Source of the DNA: Serpula lacrymans var. lacrymans S7.9
Lineage: Eukaryota > Basidiomycota > Agaricomycetes > Boletales > Serpulaceae
Reading direction: 5' to 3'
NCBI RefSeq assembly: GCF_000218685.1
Contig: NW_006763290.1
Coordinates: 287,540 to 351,539 of the forward strand
Length of the DNA: 64,000 nucleotides
A model generated the notes under the pieces. It was not told the DNA's origin. It saw only the letters and a list, made by a program, of their open reading frames with translations, and searched no databases. Below are positions 12,214 through 24,973 of the stretch, in pieces. Made by a program: the position numbers and the translations under genes. The stretch's first letter is position 1. Each line of letters starts with the position of its first letter.

Positions 12214-12592
12214 CCTTCGGCACAGAATGATGTTTTATTCTCACATGAATTTTATATCTAGCTCTGTGCTATTGTAGAGATATGTACAATATACATGTAA
12301 ATATTGATACCAACCGTTGCTGGGATTTATATATGGCTTTATTGCGATATTGTAAGAGATCGACCCTCAGTGCCCCAAGCTTAGATAGAGCATCGGGTTT
12401 CCTCCATGAGGCGAAAATGCTGAGATTGGTAACAACATTAACACGAGGCAAGGACAAAGGCGATTTCGAAAAGGACCGGCCCCCGAAAGAGTGAGCCACC
12501 TTGTCTGACAGAGTGAGCCACCTCGTCTGACTATAAAGCAAGCTCTGGCTCTACGACGAATACCTAAGAACAAATCCCTCCTCCCCCAAACC
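12214..12592. promoter_or_regulatory. Promoter with tandem 22-bp repeat and TATA box
   Basis: Two 22-bp units, 12488-12509 and 12510-12531, sit head to tail and differ at one base (core GTGAGCCACCTYGTCTGAC). A TATAAA follows directly at 12532-12537, 55 bp before the ATG at 12593. The arrangement fits an activator-site duplication just upstream of a core promoter. Confidence 0.5.
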
Positions 12593-13134
12593 ATGTCAGA
12601 CACGATCCCATCTTACCCCGAATATACTCTGCGTCCTGTTGAACAACAAGATGGCATCGCTTACTATAGTGCAACTAATACTCGAGGATATTCTATCCTC
12701 GACAGGAATGGGAACCCCGTCCGCTTCCCATTGCCACCGCTGCCTGTACGTGCAAATGGCACAAGGGTCCCACCAGATGCTGCCATAGTGTGTAGTTAGA
12801 TAGTCGTTTCTGTGAAAGATTACTGACATTAGCTTAGGTGAGGACAAGGGCAGCTCACAGGCGGATGATTCGGAAAGCTCGTCAAGAAAGGGTACGTCAG
12901 AGAGACATTTTGACTGTAATATTGTTGAAATCATTTCTTCGCGCTAAACAGGCCCAGTTCCTCTTTGACCTCTGTTGCTTTACAATTGTTGGGATCATTG
13001 TCGCTGTTGTGTTCGTCTTTAAGCCAGAGTGGTTGAATGCCTTCGTAGACATGGTAAATTTGGTAGCTTTCAAGTTGTTCGGCGCAATGGGAGAGCTGGT
13101 AGTTGCAGGGGCCAATGCTCTCATAGAGGACTAG
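12593..13134 (+). CDS. Small single-pass membrane protein, hypothetical
   Basis: Exons 12593-12787, 12838-12891 and 12952-13134 join in frame, giving about 143 residues. The N-terminal 65 residues are polar and Pro-rich and end in PLPPLPVRANGTRVPPDA. A strongly basic stretch (RTRAAHRRMIRKARQER) precedes one clear transmembrane helix (CFTIVGIIVAVVFVF), and a second amphipathic hydrophobic segment closes the protein. No known family is recognised. The positive-inside rule predicts a cytosolic N-terminus. Confidence 0.6.
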
Positions 13135-13390
13135 CTTGAGATGTAGTGTTTCGTTTGTATAAATCTTGATGCTCGGGTGGGTCCTACCGCTGGTCTACAG
13201 ATATATTTCAGGCTACTGGCGATCAAGTGAGTCAATAATGGTTACAGAGTTTTACTGCACAACATAATTTCCTCCATGATGGTGGTATATAAACAAAGCT
13301 CTTTGCACATAGTGAGCATACTGTCCCATAAGTGTCAGTATGAGTGCGGTGGTGGTTTATAATAAAGACTCACAATATCGTCAGAGTCGT

Positions 13391-13785
13391 TTAGTTATCA
13401 ATGATGGTGGCAAAGTTCGAGGCAAGCATCTGGCCACCCTTCTCGAAGTGTTTGAGCTCCACGGTGGTACTCCTCATCAGTGAAGACCTCGGTGAGGGCC
13501 TAAAAGGTTGCAGCGTCGAACACGGCCATGCAGCGGCACTAATGGCGTCACTGACGACTAGGTTGAACCTATAATGGTGCGCAGCAATCAGGAACCGAGG
13601 ACTTCTAAGGCAATAAACATCACAGGTACCTGCCCATACTTGAGTACATTCTACTTGACTACATGGAGCGAGTCGAAGAGCTTGGAATGGTCGTCAAGCC
13701 AGAACTTGTCGAAATCCTCCTTCGAGATACCTTCTTTTGTCTTGAAGAGAGCGACAATGCGGACATGATCAATGCGAAGGGCCAT
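13391..13785 (-). pseudogene. EthD-domain (dimeric alpha/beta barrel) protein, decayed
   Basis: From ATG 13785 the first exon reads MALRIDHVRIVALFKTKEG, then EDFDKFWLDDHSKLF and LKYGQ, the pattern of small fungal EthD-domain proteins. A 60-nt intron (GTACCT to TTATAG) follows. The second exon keeps recognisable family pieces (FNLVVSDAISAA, MAVFDAATF, ALTEVFTDEEY, ASNFATIIDN before a stop), but they lie in different frames and an in-frame TAG separates the second from the third. At least two frameshifts and one nonsense codon therefore interrupt it. Family members are usually ~100-130 residues, which matches the span. Confidence 0.6.
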
Positions 13786-14865
13786 TATCAATGGTGGATC
13801 GAAGACTGCAACAATCAGGGAAGCTATTAGTCGAGCGATAGAGGGTTTGCAGAAGATAACCACTCAGAAGTGAAAGGTATATGTGAAGAGGATGAGAGGG
13901 GCTTGTAAGTTTACGAATATTATCTCCTTGCTTTTATACCGTTCATCCTCCAATCTGCCAAGAGCGAATGGACGTATCACAAAGACAGCCACAATAGAAA
14001 TTGATACGATCAAGAGGGACTAACCCAAATTCTCGCCCGTTGTGTTGAGGGTTATTCCACCGGTACGCTGATCAGATGGGTTGGCAGCAGGAAACATACT
14101 TGATTGCCTTCTCGGGTAATAGGAGACCTGGCGATACTCGACTCATGTGTCCCATCACATGGTCGGGGAAAGCTAAAGGGAGGATGTGAATTGAATGGGC
14201 TAGAATTGCGCTGATGGGCCAATTAACAAACAAGTAAATTGCTCAATGTGGCGATACCCAGGGGTGGTGTCGATATTTTTGACAATTACTGTCCCCACGG
14301 TCGTGTCAGCGCTGTATCAAGGTGTTTCTACGACTGTAAGAGGATACAATGCCAACGTTCACCGTAACATTCACAGAATGAACATGGGTATATCGACCAT
14401 TTCGTACAGCCATAACAGGTACATGTACAGCCTTTCTTCTCATTGGGTCGATCATGCTGTCGATGTAAATCACTTATTTGACTTCTATTTGGTATAGATT
14501 AGCTTGCGCGAGGGATAGAGAAATTGATGCACAAACTGAGAAACGTTGAGATTGCCTTCACATATGCTTGATTATCAGTATATCGGCTGGTGTGCTCGAT
14601 GGAGACAGTCACAGTAGTACGTGTTACTCAGATCGACAAACGGAGGTGCTATAATGGACTGAGTGAGAGTTAAGTGAATAAAACGCAAACGGCGTCATAC
14701 CACCGGAATGTAGATGTCATAGTATGAACTTGAACTTCAAGCTTCAAGTTAGACGACCAGAGACGGCCTCGAGGCCGGATTTGTCACTGTACCATTTATG
14801 GTAGTCCTCCGTGGATTGTTGGGAACGACTCAAATCGTCTCACCATTAATCACTGCATCACTATT
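13786..14865. other. Intergenic, no gene seen
   Basis: About 1.1 kb between the EthD remnant and the transposase gene. Position ~14727-14750 holds an AACTTGAA...TTCAAGTT inverted repeat. No CACTA-type terminal repeat for the neighbouring transposase could be found by eye. Confidence 0.3.
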
Positions 14866-17800
14866 ATGCCTCCAAAATTACATCTTTGTCAATGCCATGC
14901 CAAAGGCTGTATTGAAAGAGAAACAAGACATATCGATACGGGCCAGATCATCTCAGGAACATACTTCACAATGTCGCAATACGAAACTCATCGATTAGCC
15001 GAGCTAGAATGGTCGCAGCATAACGCTCAACTGCAATTCGAGAGCTCCGTGATTACCAGAACGTTGGAAACTCGCAGATTTTCTGCAGCAGAACAGCATT
15101 GGACACAAGAACGCGATATATATGAGCCAGAAGTCTTGGGACAAGGTCGGTTCTGTTACCACTATCATCTCTTTGTTGATTCAGTTCTTGGACTATACAT
15201 TAGACCATCATTCAATTCCCATTTCAAGTACATATCAGGCTGCGACTGAAAACGAACAAACGAATGAAGAGAGAGAAGTTGAGCAGATGCTTGTCGATAC
15301 GGAGGACAGTGATAAACCTGCTCTCCCCACTGGTGCACAAACCTCGGTATACGGAACTTCTCCTGCAATTCTGCGGTCGATCAATGATCTTCAAAATATT
15401 CGAAATGACTTCCTCTTTCAGAAGTCTCAATTCCGGTACCCAACGCTGACTTTTCACCCTGACCCCAAATCGCCACACGAGCCAGTACCTCGCCTGACCT
15501 ACACTAACAGAAAGGGGTCTTCTAACGCAGAGCACATAGGGTTTCAAGAAAGAATGGAAAAAATGATTCTGGCTATTGATAGGATTGATAGCCATGGGGA
15601 GGAAACAGTGCAGTCAACGAGAAGAGGTCTTATACAAGAACTTCAAGACTATCTTACCTACCTTGACGGGATCAAGAAAGAGCAGTGGCTTCGTCAAAAA
15701 ATGGAGCTAGGTTTACTACCGGGGCACAGTGGTGATCGTGTCAATAATTCAGTGCCCTCTGTGGCAAATACCTGTAAGTTTGCCAGTCGGTGCTGCTCTT
15801 CTTGTTTTTTTATATTCATTCTCCTTATCCACAGCTCGATTTTTTGACTCGCGCTTGACCTCAATGCCCACACCCATCCTTGCTTCCCTACTCACTGCAT
15901 TGATAATATACCTTGTCTCGGGTGTCTCTAGGACAGGGTCAAACTTTGTACTCAATGCGTTACATGCCATTGTGGCTATGACATGTTTCTACTGTGCGGG
16001 TAGCTCTGCACAAGGATCCACAATTCCTGCGGATATCCAGCCGCTAACGGACAGTGTTAACTGGCCTAAAGATATCCGTGCAGTGATTCGAGAGTTCAAT
16101 ATTGACCCTGAGATATCGCAATACGCTTGTTGCCCAAAATGTTTTGCTTTATATCCTGCAACGGAATCCCAAGGGGAGTTGCAGTATCCACTCACATGCA
16201 CCCATCGCGAAACTCCTGGCAGTCCAACCTGTGGGGCTAAACTGTTAGAGGAAAAATCGGGGGGCATTGCTAGCGATGAAGAAGTTCTCGTAGGCAAACA
16301 GCCCATTCGTCGGTTTCTATATCAACCCCTCAAATCATGGCTCGCTAGGTTTTTATCAAGACAAGGAATAGAGGACCATCTCGAAAATTTACCAAAGCGT
16401 ACTTTTACTCAGCGCATGCGAGACATCTGGGATGGCAGTGTTCTCACATCGTTCAAAGGATCTAGCGGAAAATGGTTCTTCGAGGCTCGCAATGGAGAAC
16501 TACCGCTTGCATTTAGTTTGTCTATAGATTGGTTTAATCCCAATGGACGAAAGCGACAATCGAAATCTATATCTATCGGCGTCATGTATATGGTCTGTTT
16601 GAATCTTCCCGTACACCTACGTTACCGCATCGAAAATGTTTACCTGGTGGGTATAATTCCTGGACCTTCAGAGCCGTCTTTGAACCAAGTTAATCACCTT
16701 TTGCGACCTCTAATTGACGATCTCTTGCGCTTTTGGAGCCCGGGCGTTTTTTTCTCTCAAACAGCTAAGCACTTATTCGGACGTTTGGTAAAATGTGCTG
16801 TTATCCCTTTGGTGTGCGACATGCCTGCCCACCGCAAAATCGCTGGATTCACTGGTCACGGCGGCCATTTCTTTTGCTCATTCTGTCTACTTGACAAGGA
16901 TGATATTTCCAACACGGACTATCTGAGTTGGCCCCGTCGCACTTGGGAAGCGCACTTGGAGCTTGCTCAGCAATGGAGAGATGCCCCTACAGAGGCCAAG
17001 AGACACGAAATCTGGAGAGCTTCTGGTGTGCGGTGGTCCGAGCTCCTTCGGTTGCCTTATTGGAACCCTATGAAGTTTGCTACCTTGGACGCTATGCACA
17101 ATCTGCTGTTGGGCCAATTGAAGCGACACTTGACTGTAATATGGGAGATGTCAGCTCTCGCAGATGATCCCAATGACCCAGCAAAACGTACGAAACCTCA
17201 CAGCCCTGAGGAGCAAGCTGAGGAAATTTCCGGAACAATTAAGGCGCTCAAAGCAAAATCTTTGACCCGTCTCAAGAGCTATCGATTAGGTTACTTGATT
17301 ACCCTGGCCCAAGTGAATGGAGTAGTAGTCGATCGTTCGATCACGAAGCCTGTAAAAGCAGATTATGCAAATGCCCTCATACAATGGGTATGCTCCAAGT
17401 ATTTTGCGTCTATAAAGTCAAGTTCTCACCAAACCTTTCTAGTGGTCGGATGTTTCCACTCGAGTTGAGATCAAGGTGCCTTCCCCGTACCACGAACCAG
17501 TCGTAGATTTATCCAAACCCGTGTCACCATCCAACGCGATCATGAATAAGGGTATCCTGAAGGAAATATGGTTCGATATGGCTAACACTATTATCCCCTC
17601 CTGGATGACCCGCGCTCCAAGGAATTTGGGTAGTGTTAACCAGGGTTATGTCAAAGCTGACCAGTGGCGTACAGCCTGCACTGTTAATTGTGTTATTTCG
17701 TTGATCAGACTTTGGGGACATGCTGAAGCAAGCCAGCGAGAAAAAAACATGCTCGATAACTACTTGGCACTCGTCATTGGTGTGCGCTGGGCAACTATGC

Positions 17801-18893
17801 GCTCAACGTCGGCATCACATATCCATATCATCCAGCAATCGTTCCATTGGTATCTGACTTCTCTAATATCATTATATTCCTCAAATGTTCTTGTAACAAA
17901 CCATCACGCAGCACTGCATCTAGTGGAGTGCATGGAGTCATTCGGTCCAGTTCATGGCTGGTGGTCGTTCCCCTTTGAACGGTACATTGGCGTTATGCAG
18001 AAAACTAATACGAATAATAAGCTGAGTAAGTACCTTGCTTGTCTAGTAATTGTAGCGAGCTCACTGTGCATCCAGGGGATATGGAACTCACATTCTTCTT
18101 ATCCTTCTGTCGTGGAAGTAATCTGAAGGCATTAATTTTTGAGAGCAGCCTTCGTGATGGCCTCCGTGACGCTGTGGATCATTTCAAAACACTATTCGAG
18201 AAATACTTTGGATCCAATTTTCATGGAACCCTTTTGAATGATTTGCAGACCCTTAGTGCGGCAGAAATCTTGGACGAAGGCACATACGATAGTTCCGCCC
18301 TCAGACCACTTTCAAAAGAGGTGTATAGAAAATTATTACATTGTATCCAGCACGAGTCGGCCACACCACAGTACTGTACAGAAGACGATCATACGACGTT
18401 AGGAGCGATACCCATAAGTCCCATGGTACAGCAGCGTGATAGGATCACCTTCCGAGGGATCAGTTTCACGACAGGGAAGAAATCCATCGGTGACTCAATG
18501 ATCCTGTATAAATCTGATCGTGAGGCAGAGGCACACGCAGGAAAAATTGATGGGATTTTCGTTCATTCTCGTGCAGGGACATGCAAAAAAATCACCGATT
18601 ACTTCATGCTCGTAAAGCCTTTCCGACCATTAACACCTCTCGAAGCTACATTCGACATCTACAGGCAATACCCGCTTCTGGGTGTTCGTTTGTATCATGA
18701 TGAGTTTCTAACGGAATCAGTCATCATCAAAGGTTCAGACATTGTGAGCCATTTTGCAAGCTGTGAGTATAAACACTATGGCAATGGTGACTTTCCTTCT
18801 GGCCGATACCGTGTAGTTCTCTCGTTAGACCGAGTAAGTCCTATAATTCTCATCCATCCCAACAAGATTTAATCCTAGCCAATACAGAATTAA
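14866..18893 (+). CDS. Tnp2-like (CACTA/EnSpm-type) transposase, open frame
   Basis: The start MPPKLHLCQCHAKGC fits the Cys-rich N-terminus of this Agaricomycete family. The main exon (15835-17389) carries the catalytic-type region: LSIDWFNPNGRKRQSKSIS, IENVYLVGIIPGP, VPLVCDMPAHRKIAGF, CSFCLLDKDDISN, RWSELLRLPYWNP and ATLDAMHNLLL. The next exon has VHGWWSFPFERYIG. Acidic residues DW, CDMP and LDAMH are candidate DDE ligands. Introns after 15773, 17389 and near 18026 are canonical, and a last one at 18835-18887 gives the stop at 18891. The exon 1/2 junction (about 15142-15238) is unclear. No internal stop was seen, unlike every transposase in the AT-rich half. No terminal inverted repeats were found, so it may be an immobile or host-retained copy. 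Confidence 0.7.
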
Positions 18894-20156
18894 ACGTTCA
18901 TACAAATATTAAATGATACTGTACATAATTGCAATATACTGATATCCCAAAGCTGGCCCCTGCAGGCCTGGCAACGCAAGAACAGTGACATTGAAGGCAT
19001 CAGGTCAGCTCCTAATCAATGCTCATGCAGACCCCAGTTAGCTCCCAACGATCAGAGGTAAGTGGCAGCGCAGCGAAAGTAGCGCAGCGTGGCCAAGCCG
19101 TTACATGAATAAACCTTTGTGAACCAGCCGCGTGACAGCGGGTCGAGTCTTCAATGCTGGAACTTAAAACTGACGATTTGTGAAAGAACCGCCACCTCTC
19201 TTCTCTTCTTTGATAAGATGGGAGAAGAAGAACAATCATAGATCTTCGGGCTTTAGCTGCATGCTAGCCTGTCTCCGCCACTTTCGATATTTTGAAACTT
19301 GGTAGTATAAAGCTGAAGTCACGACCACACCAGAGCTTAGCGTACAAGGACTGTGATAGTTTGCCTGAGCGGGGCATGTTGCTCACAAATAAAGGTGTGT
19401 ACTGACATTGGGGCTCTCAGCCTTGATCTCAATAAACCGCCTCGGAACCAAAGGTAATACGTTAGAACAAAGGACAGAACTAATGCATTGAAACAAGTTA
19501 GGCTGATACATGATTGAATAATAGAACTCAAGTGGTGTTTGGGCATGCCGTTCACTCACAATCTTAGGCAATAGCAGTACAGCTGTTGCATACCTTGTAA
19601 TACTTGAATCTGGTGGTTATCGGCCGAACTGATGATCCCGCCAAAAATATTAGGTTCACGCCCATATCCGTGGTAATTCGGAATAGCTACCACGCTTTCT
19701 TGCCCGTGGTGTAGAGTACAGGCAATGACGGACAATGCACACAGGCCACGTCAACGAAGGCAGTTGAGGGGATTTTCGGACCGTGGGAAGTTGAAGCCCC
19801 AGAATCTATAGGGAAACATCAGAAACGGAGTCTCGGAGAAATAAACAATGCCGACCTTGCCGGAAGCTCAATTTTCCAAGGGCGCTAAGTCTCCCCCTGG
19901 AATTGGGGCGAGATTTAACGCTGGAAGCGACGCTCTTGAGAAACTGAGCCTAAAATGGCCCGGGCAAGCCCGTGCTCAGTTCACCTAATTAGGCCGGTAC
20001 CCTGGGAGGGTCAGGTGCGAACGAAAAAGGAAATGTGACAGTAACAAGTAACGGAGTAACACGTATCCGTTACAAGTCACAACCGTTACAGCGGACCTTG
20101 AATGTTTTCACTATCGGTCGGACCTGATCTTACTGGTACTTCAAACACCTTCAGAA
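18894..20156. other. Intergenic, no gene seen
   Basis: About 1.26 kb without convincing ORFs. It contains the eIF3h promoter at its right end. Confidence 0.35.
20048..20073. promoter_or_regulatory. Perfect 8-bp inverted repeat upstream of eIF3h
   Basis: GTAACGGA and TCCGTTAC flank a 10-nt loop, within a cluster of five GTAAC/GTTAC motifs at 20040-20091. It lies 84 bp before the proposed eIF3h start. A dimeric transcription-factor site is possible; this is inference. Confidence 0.35.
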
Positions 20157-21473
20157 ATGGCGGTTACATCAATGGCAGCAGCCCTCGCTGCTTCTCTTCC
20201 TGCCCCGCAGGTTATCCCTGCTCTCTCTGTGTCAGTAGCCGAAACCATTCCAGCCACTATGTCAGATGCAATAGATATAGACGCTGAGGTGCCGATTTCC
20301 TGTGTAGAACTCGAAGGATCGGTATGTCCTTCCTGCGCTGCCTTTCAACGGCAATGGACTTAATTTGTACTCCCTAGGTCGCTTCAAGCATCATGCAACA
20401 TGTTCGCGAATCTTCTGCCCATGGACTTCTACTAGGTCTTGATTTAGATGGAACGCTTGAGGTGACCAATTCCTTCCCTATGCCCAACGGCGATGAGGAA
20501 GATAAGTCGACCAAGTCAGTCGGTCAGTTTTTTCTATGTTCCGGCTATTCTGAGTCTGTTACCTAACGTACCTCTCAGTTCGGTACCAGAGTTCAATGCT
20601 CCGGTCACTTAAAGAAGTTGGGGCCAATGACAATGTTGTTGGGTTTTACCAAGCCATGTCGCTTGGCGTATATTTGAGTCAACATATGATTGATATTCAG
20701 GTCGTACATCAGGAAAAGCTAAGACATGGGGGAATCGCTATTATTTTAGGTAAGTCGGGTGACACGTACCTCTACCCTCATAGTCAACGGTAACTTTAGA
20801 TTTATCACGGATGGGCAAAGGGGGCCTATCTTTTCGTGCGTTCAAGCTTAACGCATCGTTCATGAATGCGCAGAGGAAAAATAATTTTGGCAATGCAAGG
20901 TAAAACATTTTATGTCAAATCTGATTGGATATATAACTTTTGTCCCTTAGCATCATTAATCATAAATTGACATTTTCCTCCGTTCTGGAAGAAATCCCGC
21001 TCAGGCTCCGCACACGTGCTATTCAAAAATCCTTTTTTGATGTCGTTATCCCTACGACCCTTCCTGCTACACCGAACATATCTGCAAAGTCTTCAGCTGT
21101 CCTTTCGCATTGTGCGCTTGATTTGGGCGCTGCCGGGGCCATGGTCAACTTTGAAGCAGCTATCGAAGTTATGGACAACTTCCGCACTGAGGAGGGTAAT
21201 GTAGCGTACCTCTCCCGTCAGATTGCTCGTGAAAAAGCTCGTTCTGAGAGCTACCTTGCGAAACGTAGAGAGGAGAATGTTGCCCGCGTAGCCCAAGGTT
21301 TAGTTCCACATCCAGAAGAGGATGTCAACAGGCTATTCAAAGTTACGTCAGAGCCAAGCAAGCTTGCAAGCATGCTTTTACTCGGGCAGGTGAATGCTTA
21401 TGCGGAAAATTTGGAAAGTAGTACTTGTTCAGGGCTTCTACAAATATTTTCAGCAAAAACTAAATATACATAG
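20157..21473 (+). CDS. eif3h: Translation initiation factor 3 subunit H (eIF3h)
   Basis: Five exons (20157-20321, 20378-20522, 20579-20749, 20800-20899, 20951-21473) join in phase. After an Ala-rich leader the protein has the MPN domain: VELEGS, then HGLLLGLDLDGTLEVTNSFP, then VGFYQAMSLGVYLS and HGGIAIILD. It lacks the JAMM metal ligands (no H-x-H...D), as known for eIF3h, which is a non-catalytic MPN partner of eIF3f in the 43S pre-initiation complex. The C-terminal half is helical (FRTEEGNVAYLSRQIAREKA, then LLLGQVNAYAENL) and matches the eIF3h tail. Met at 20157 or 20172 could both start. It is the last host gene before the repeat-rich block. Confidence 0.85.
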
Positions 21474-22620
21474 CATCACAGTTGTTTTTATTTCCTGGTA
21501 CATTAGGTTACCAGGTTTAATTTCACGATTGTTATTGTCACAGTAAACGGCACCAGATAAATATCAATGGTTTGAACGTAGTTACATATTCCACTATAGT
21601 GATAATAACGTCTCCGACTAAAGGGCCTTTACATTTAATGACCGAAAACTACAAGTTTGTTTCAGGCCGTTATTTTTCTCTACTATCGTTGGACACCGGA
21701 TGCAACCGGTAAGAGATATGCACTTGAGCCTCCAGAGGCTCAACGATCACTGTACAGGTAGCTAGAAAATTGTCAGATGTAGAATATAGTATAGAGAATA
21801 TAATTGTGAAAGAATTTAGTGAATAGCTTATTTGTAGCAACAACGACAGACCTGACACTATACCCTTGAACTCCAGAAGTGTGAATTTTGAGGGAAAGAT
21901 GGCCAGATTTGACCAGATCTCGTGCTGGGAATATTGCAATATCTTTCTGGAAAATGTCAATAGGTAGGCCCCTACAATGCCAGATACTTACTGAGCTGAT
22001 TGGGGCCTCAAAGCGTCTGGAGAAACGAAAACAATGATGGAGTCGTGACTAGGCGACCGAAACAGGCAACCACACACCAAGATAATCAATCAAGGACCGC
22101 TAGCTCCGCTTCGGTACATACCGCACATACCACCAGCGTCAGGACTTGGTGTGACCTGGCGGAATTTGACTTGTAAGCCACTGTGACCCAGTGTGACCAG
22201 AAATTGCAGAACCATTCCAAAACATGTGTTGTCTTTCCGGTTTTGTTCCACTGCTCCAATGCTTCAAGTTCTTGCTTATTTTTCTACATAGGCAGCTAGA
22301 AAACTGAACATTATATCTACTGGTCAAGTTCCGACAGTCTAAAGCTCAACGACTGGTGAGTTATTCAACTTCTCCCCAGATCAATTGCACCTATTGTCCA
22401 ACGATAGTACCAAGTTGTTCCGTAGCACAGAGGTGGGTTCTGAATTCTGCGATTAAAGCTCAGCCATGACAGCAGACTCCAAACCAGTCGACATATATGC
22501 GTATGCTATATATATGTAGTTTCACCATTCCAATTGCCCAATAACCTGTGTGATACATTAGCAACTTGCTACATGATAGGGAGCAGACATTTATTTTTAA
22601 TCCCTCTTTTCACCACAGCA
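21474..22620. other. Transition zone with a dispersed repeat
   Basis: Noncoding. It contains a ~115 bp dispersed sequence at about 21845-21960 (minus) shared with 57800-57910. GC and CpG drop to the right of about 22.4 kb. Confidence 0.4.
21845..21960 (-). repeat. Dispersed repeat, copy 1
   Basis: Read on the minus strand it starts TGACATTTTCCAGAAAGAT and includes ATCTGGCCATCTTTCC and a GTGTCAGGT end. The plus-strand stretch at 57800-57910 has the same order of blocks with scattered mismatches. Class unknown. Confidence 0.5.
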
Positions 22621-24740
22621 CTATCTCCTCGCCTCTTGTTGCCTTTGACTCTGATGAAACACCATTATCTCCTCTTTGAATGTGCTATGTGAGTGAATGC
22701 AGCGTAGGGAAAGATCAGTGGGGTAGCACTCTTTGTTAGCGCAGTAGTAGACTGTATAAACAGTGTCCTGTGTATGGATGTATTTTAGATTGTGCTTGTG
22801 GCAGGTGTTTCCCTTGAAGTAGAGGCTAAGGTGGGGATGTGTAAAGGAGAAAGATGCTGTTTGTTGGAAACAAGCTATATCCATGTATGAGGATTTCTGG
22901 GTGCGGAAAATATAAGCTCTGATATTGGTATTCTGTCATAATTGGAGGTTGGTGTTGTGTCTTCCCTGCTTGTTGCAGGACATAGTTCACCTTGCAAATC
23001 ACTGACATTGTTGTGGTCATGAATTGGAGGTGCCAAACATGTCATTCAACCTGCCTGGCTTGGGGAGCATTGTTGAATATGCATCTTCTCTTTCACATGT
23101 TCTCCAGCATGCACTGCAGTTCCAATTCATGTCTCACCTCAATTGCATTGCACCCACTGGCTTGATACAACCATATTGTGTGGGCTAGGTCCTCTACATT
23201 GAATTTGTCTGAGATCTTGTCCGTTACTCTTTGGTTTTTCATGATCACAAGGGTTTCTGTTACATCGTGAGGTTTTTGGGAATGTTGTAGCAAGGCACTG
23301 ATAGCATTTTTTTTTGATTTTTGATTTGCTGATCTTGATTAATTTTGTTGCTTGGCTGATGGTATGCTTCATAGCACCAATCTACAATGGTGGGGTCACA
23401 ATCATAGAACTAACAGAGAGGCGTGATTGATGGCCAATCCATGAGGCTGTCCACTTCAGGCAACACTTCTGGTGTGAATATGTTCGCTTGTACCAGCAAG
23501 GGTCAAATAGCAGCTAGTATTTTTTCCAACTTTGTCGGCACATTGTAACAATGGACCACTTCACAGGTAGTTTGCCTTGTCTGCACCTGTTTCAATTTCT
23601 TGATGTGCTAGAGTGTAGTTAGCGTTACAGATAATTTAGCACTATTGTCCAGCTCACCTTTTTCCCTATCAACCAATTTGGGTTTTGTTCTCTGATAGCC
23701 CTTAAAATAATTTTGGTGCTTTGCTTGTATTTTGGCATAACACAATATATATGGCTGCTAATAAGTTTTTTTCGGGTGGATTTGAGTTTTGTGTATGCTG
23801 CATAATGGTTTGTGGAACAATCTGTTGGTAGTTAACAACTTGCGCTGATATTGTATATTAATGAGGCGCAGTGCATTTATGTCATAGACACATCATATAT
23901 TAATTAGGGGTTACTCCAACATGTATACAATTTCAAAATCTACATATACAGTGTATTGAAAAATAGGTGTTCATAAATGAGAAAAAAACATTAACTTTGC
24001 AATTGGGTATAACTAGGAACAGGCACAGTGTCCTAGATTTTGACAGTAGGTCCTTCAACTACTCTGTCAGATTCATTAGCCATTGTAGGCCTATCTAGTA
24101 GCAACACACTCTGCAATTTGAAGTTTGCTACCCATTTGGTCCATCTGTGAGCCTCCGCAGGGGAGTCACTATATCGAGTTTCCCAAGCCTCGATAAGTTC
24201 CACATCTTTAATATTCAGATCTGCCATGGGGTACACAGCCATTTTCCTTTTTGCTGTGTAGGTTTTGTGGGCGTCGGGTACTTCTGTGAATGTGCAGGCC
24301 TGAGAAAACAGACAACTGAGTGAACCACTGCTTTGTAACCCACTGAACTTTACCATTTTTGCTCTCAAGGGACCATTTTATTTTGCCAATGAGCAAACCT
24401 CACAGCCATCCGATCACTATCAGTGTTTTTTATATGGACATGAGCTCATTTGTTGATATGTTTCATTATGACTTACTTAGCTGAGGGGTTGACTATGCCA
24501 ACAAAATCTTGTGTGCAATGGCAGCTTCATCCACCAAGAAAGGCACAACAGTGATAGAGGCCCGCTCAGATGTGGCCCCTGCTTTGTCAAAGAACCAGAA
24601 GCTTCTAATCTGGCCTGTGATGCCCCACACTATGCCCTCAGATGGGACTTTGTCAATTACGTAAGTGTACTTTTTGCGGTCCTGGAAACTAGCCAAAGTC
24701 ATGACTTGTCTTGTCAGGTGAGAATATTAGCATATTAACA
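22621..24740. other. AT-rich decayed sequence with minus-strand coding remnants
   Basis: Short minus-strand frames (for example 24702-24493, TYVIDKVPSEGIVWG, and 24368-24033, MAVYPMADLNIKDVELIEA) look protein-like and are separated by stops. They probably derive from one or more transposon genes; I cannot assign the family. CpG is rare. Confidence 0.35.
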
Positions 24741-24973
24741 TGAATAATGTTGTCGCACACTTACTGATGAGCGCTCTTATTAAGATGATTTATCATTTCC
24801 TTGTCAAGTGCAACAGGACTGACAGATGACATTAGCTCAACATCATGATAACTAATTCAGACATACCCATTGTTGGTGGTTTTGGTAGTGGCATCAGCAC
24901 TGTTGTCCAAGGTGCTACATGACCTACATGCATTTGACAAGTTATAGTATTGATACAGTTGTGGGCGGCATAC

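Noticed and set aside
14246..14497. ORF of 83 codons between the EthD remnant and the transposase
   Set aside because: Isolated, no family signature, and not linked by good splice sites to any neighbour.
19060..19150. tRNA-like stretch (GCGCAGCGTGGCCAAGCCG and GGGTCGAGTC)
   Set aside because: No consistent cloverleaf pairing could be made and the B box deviates from consensus.
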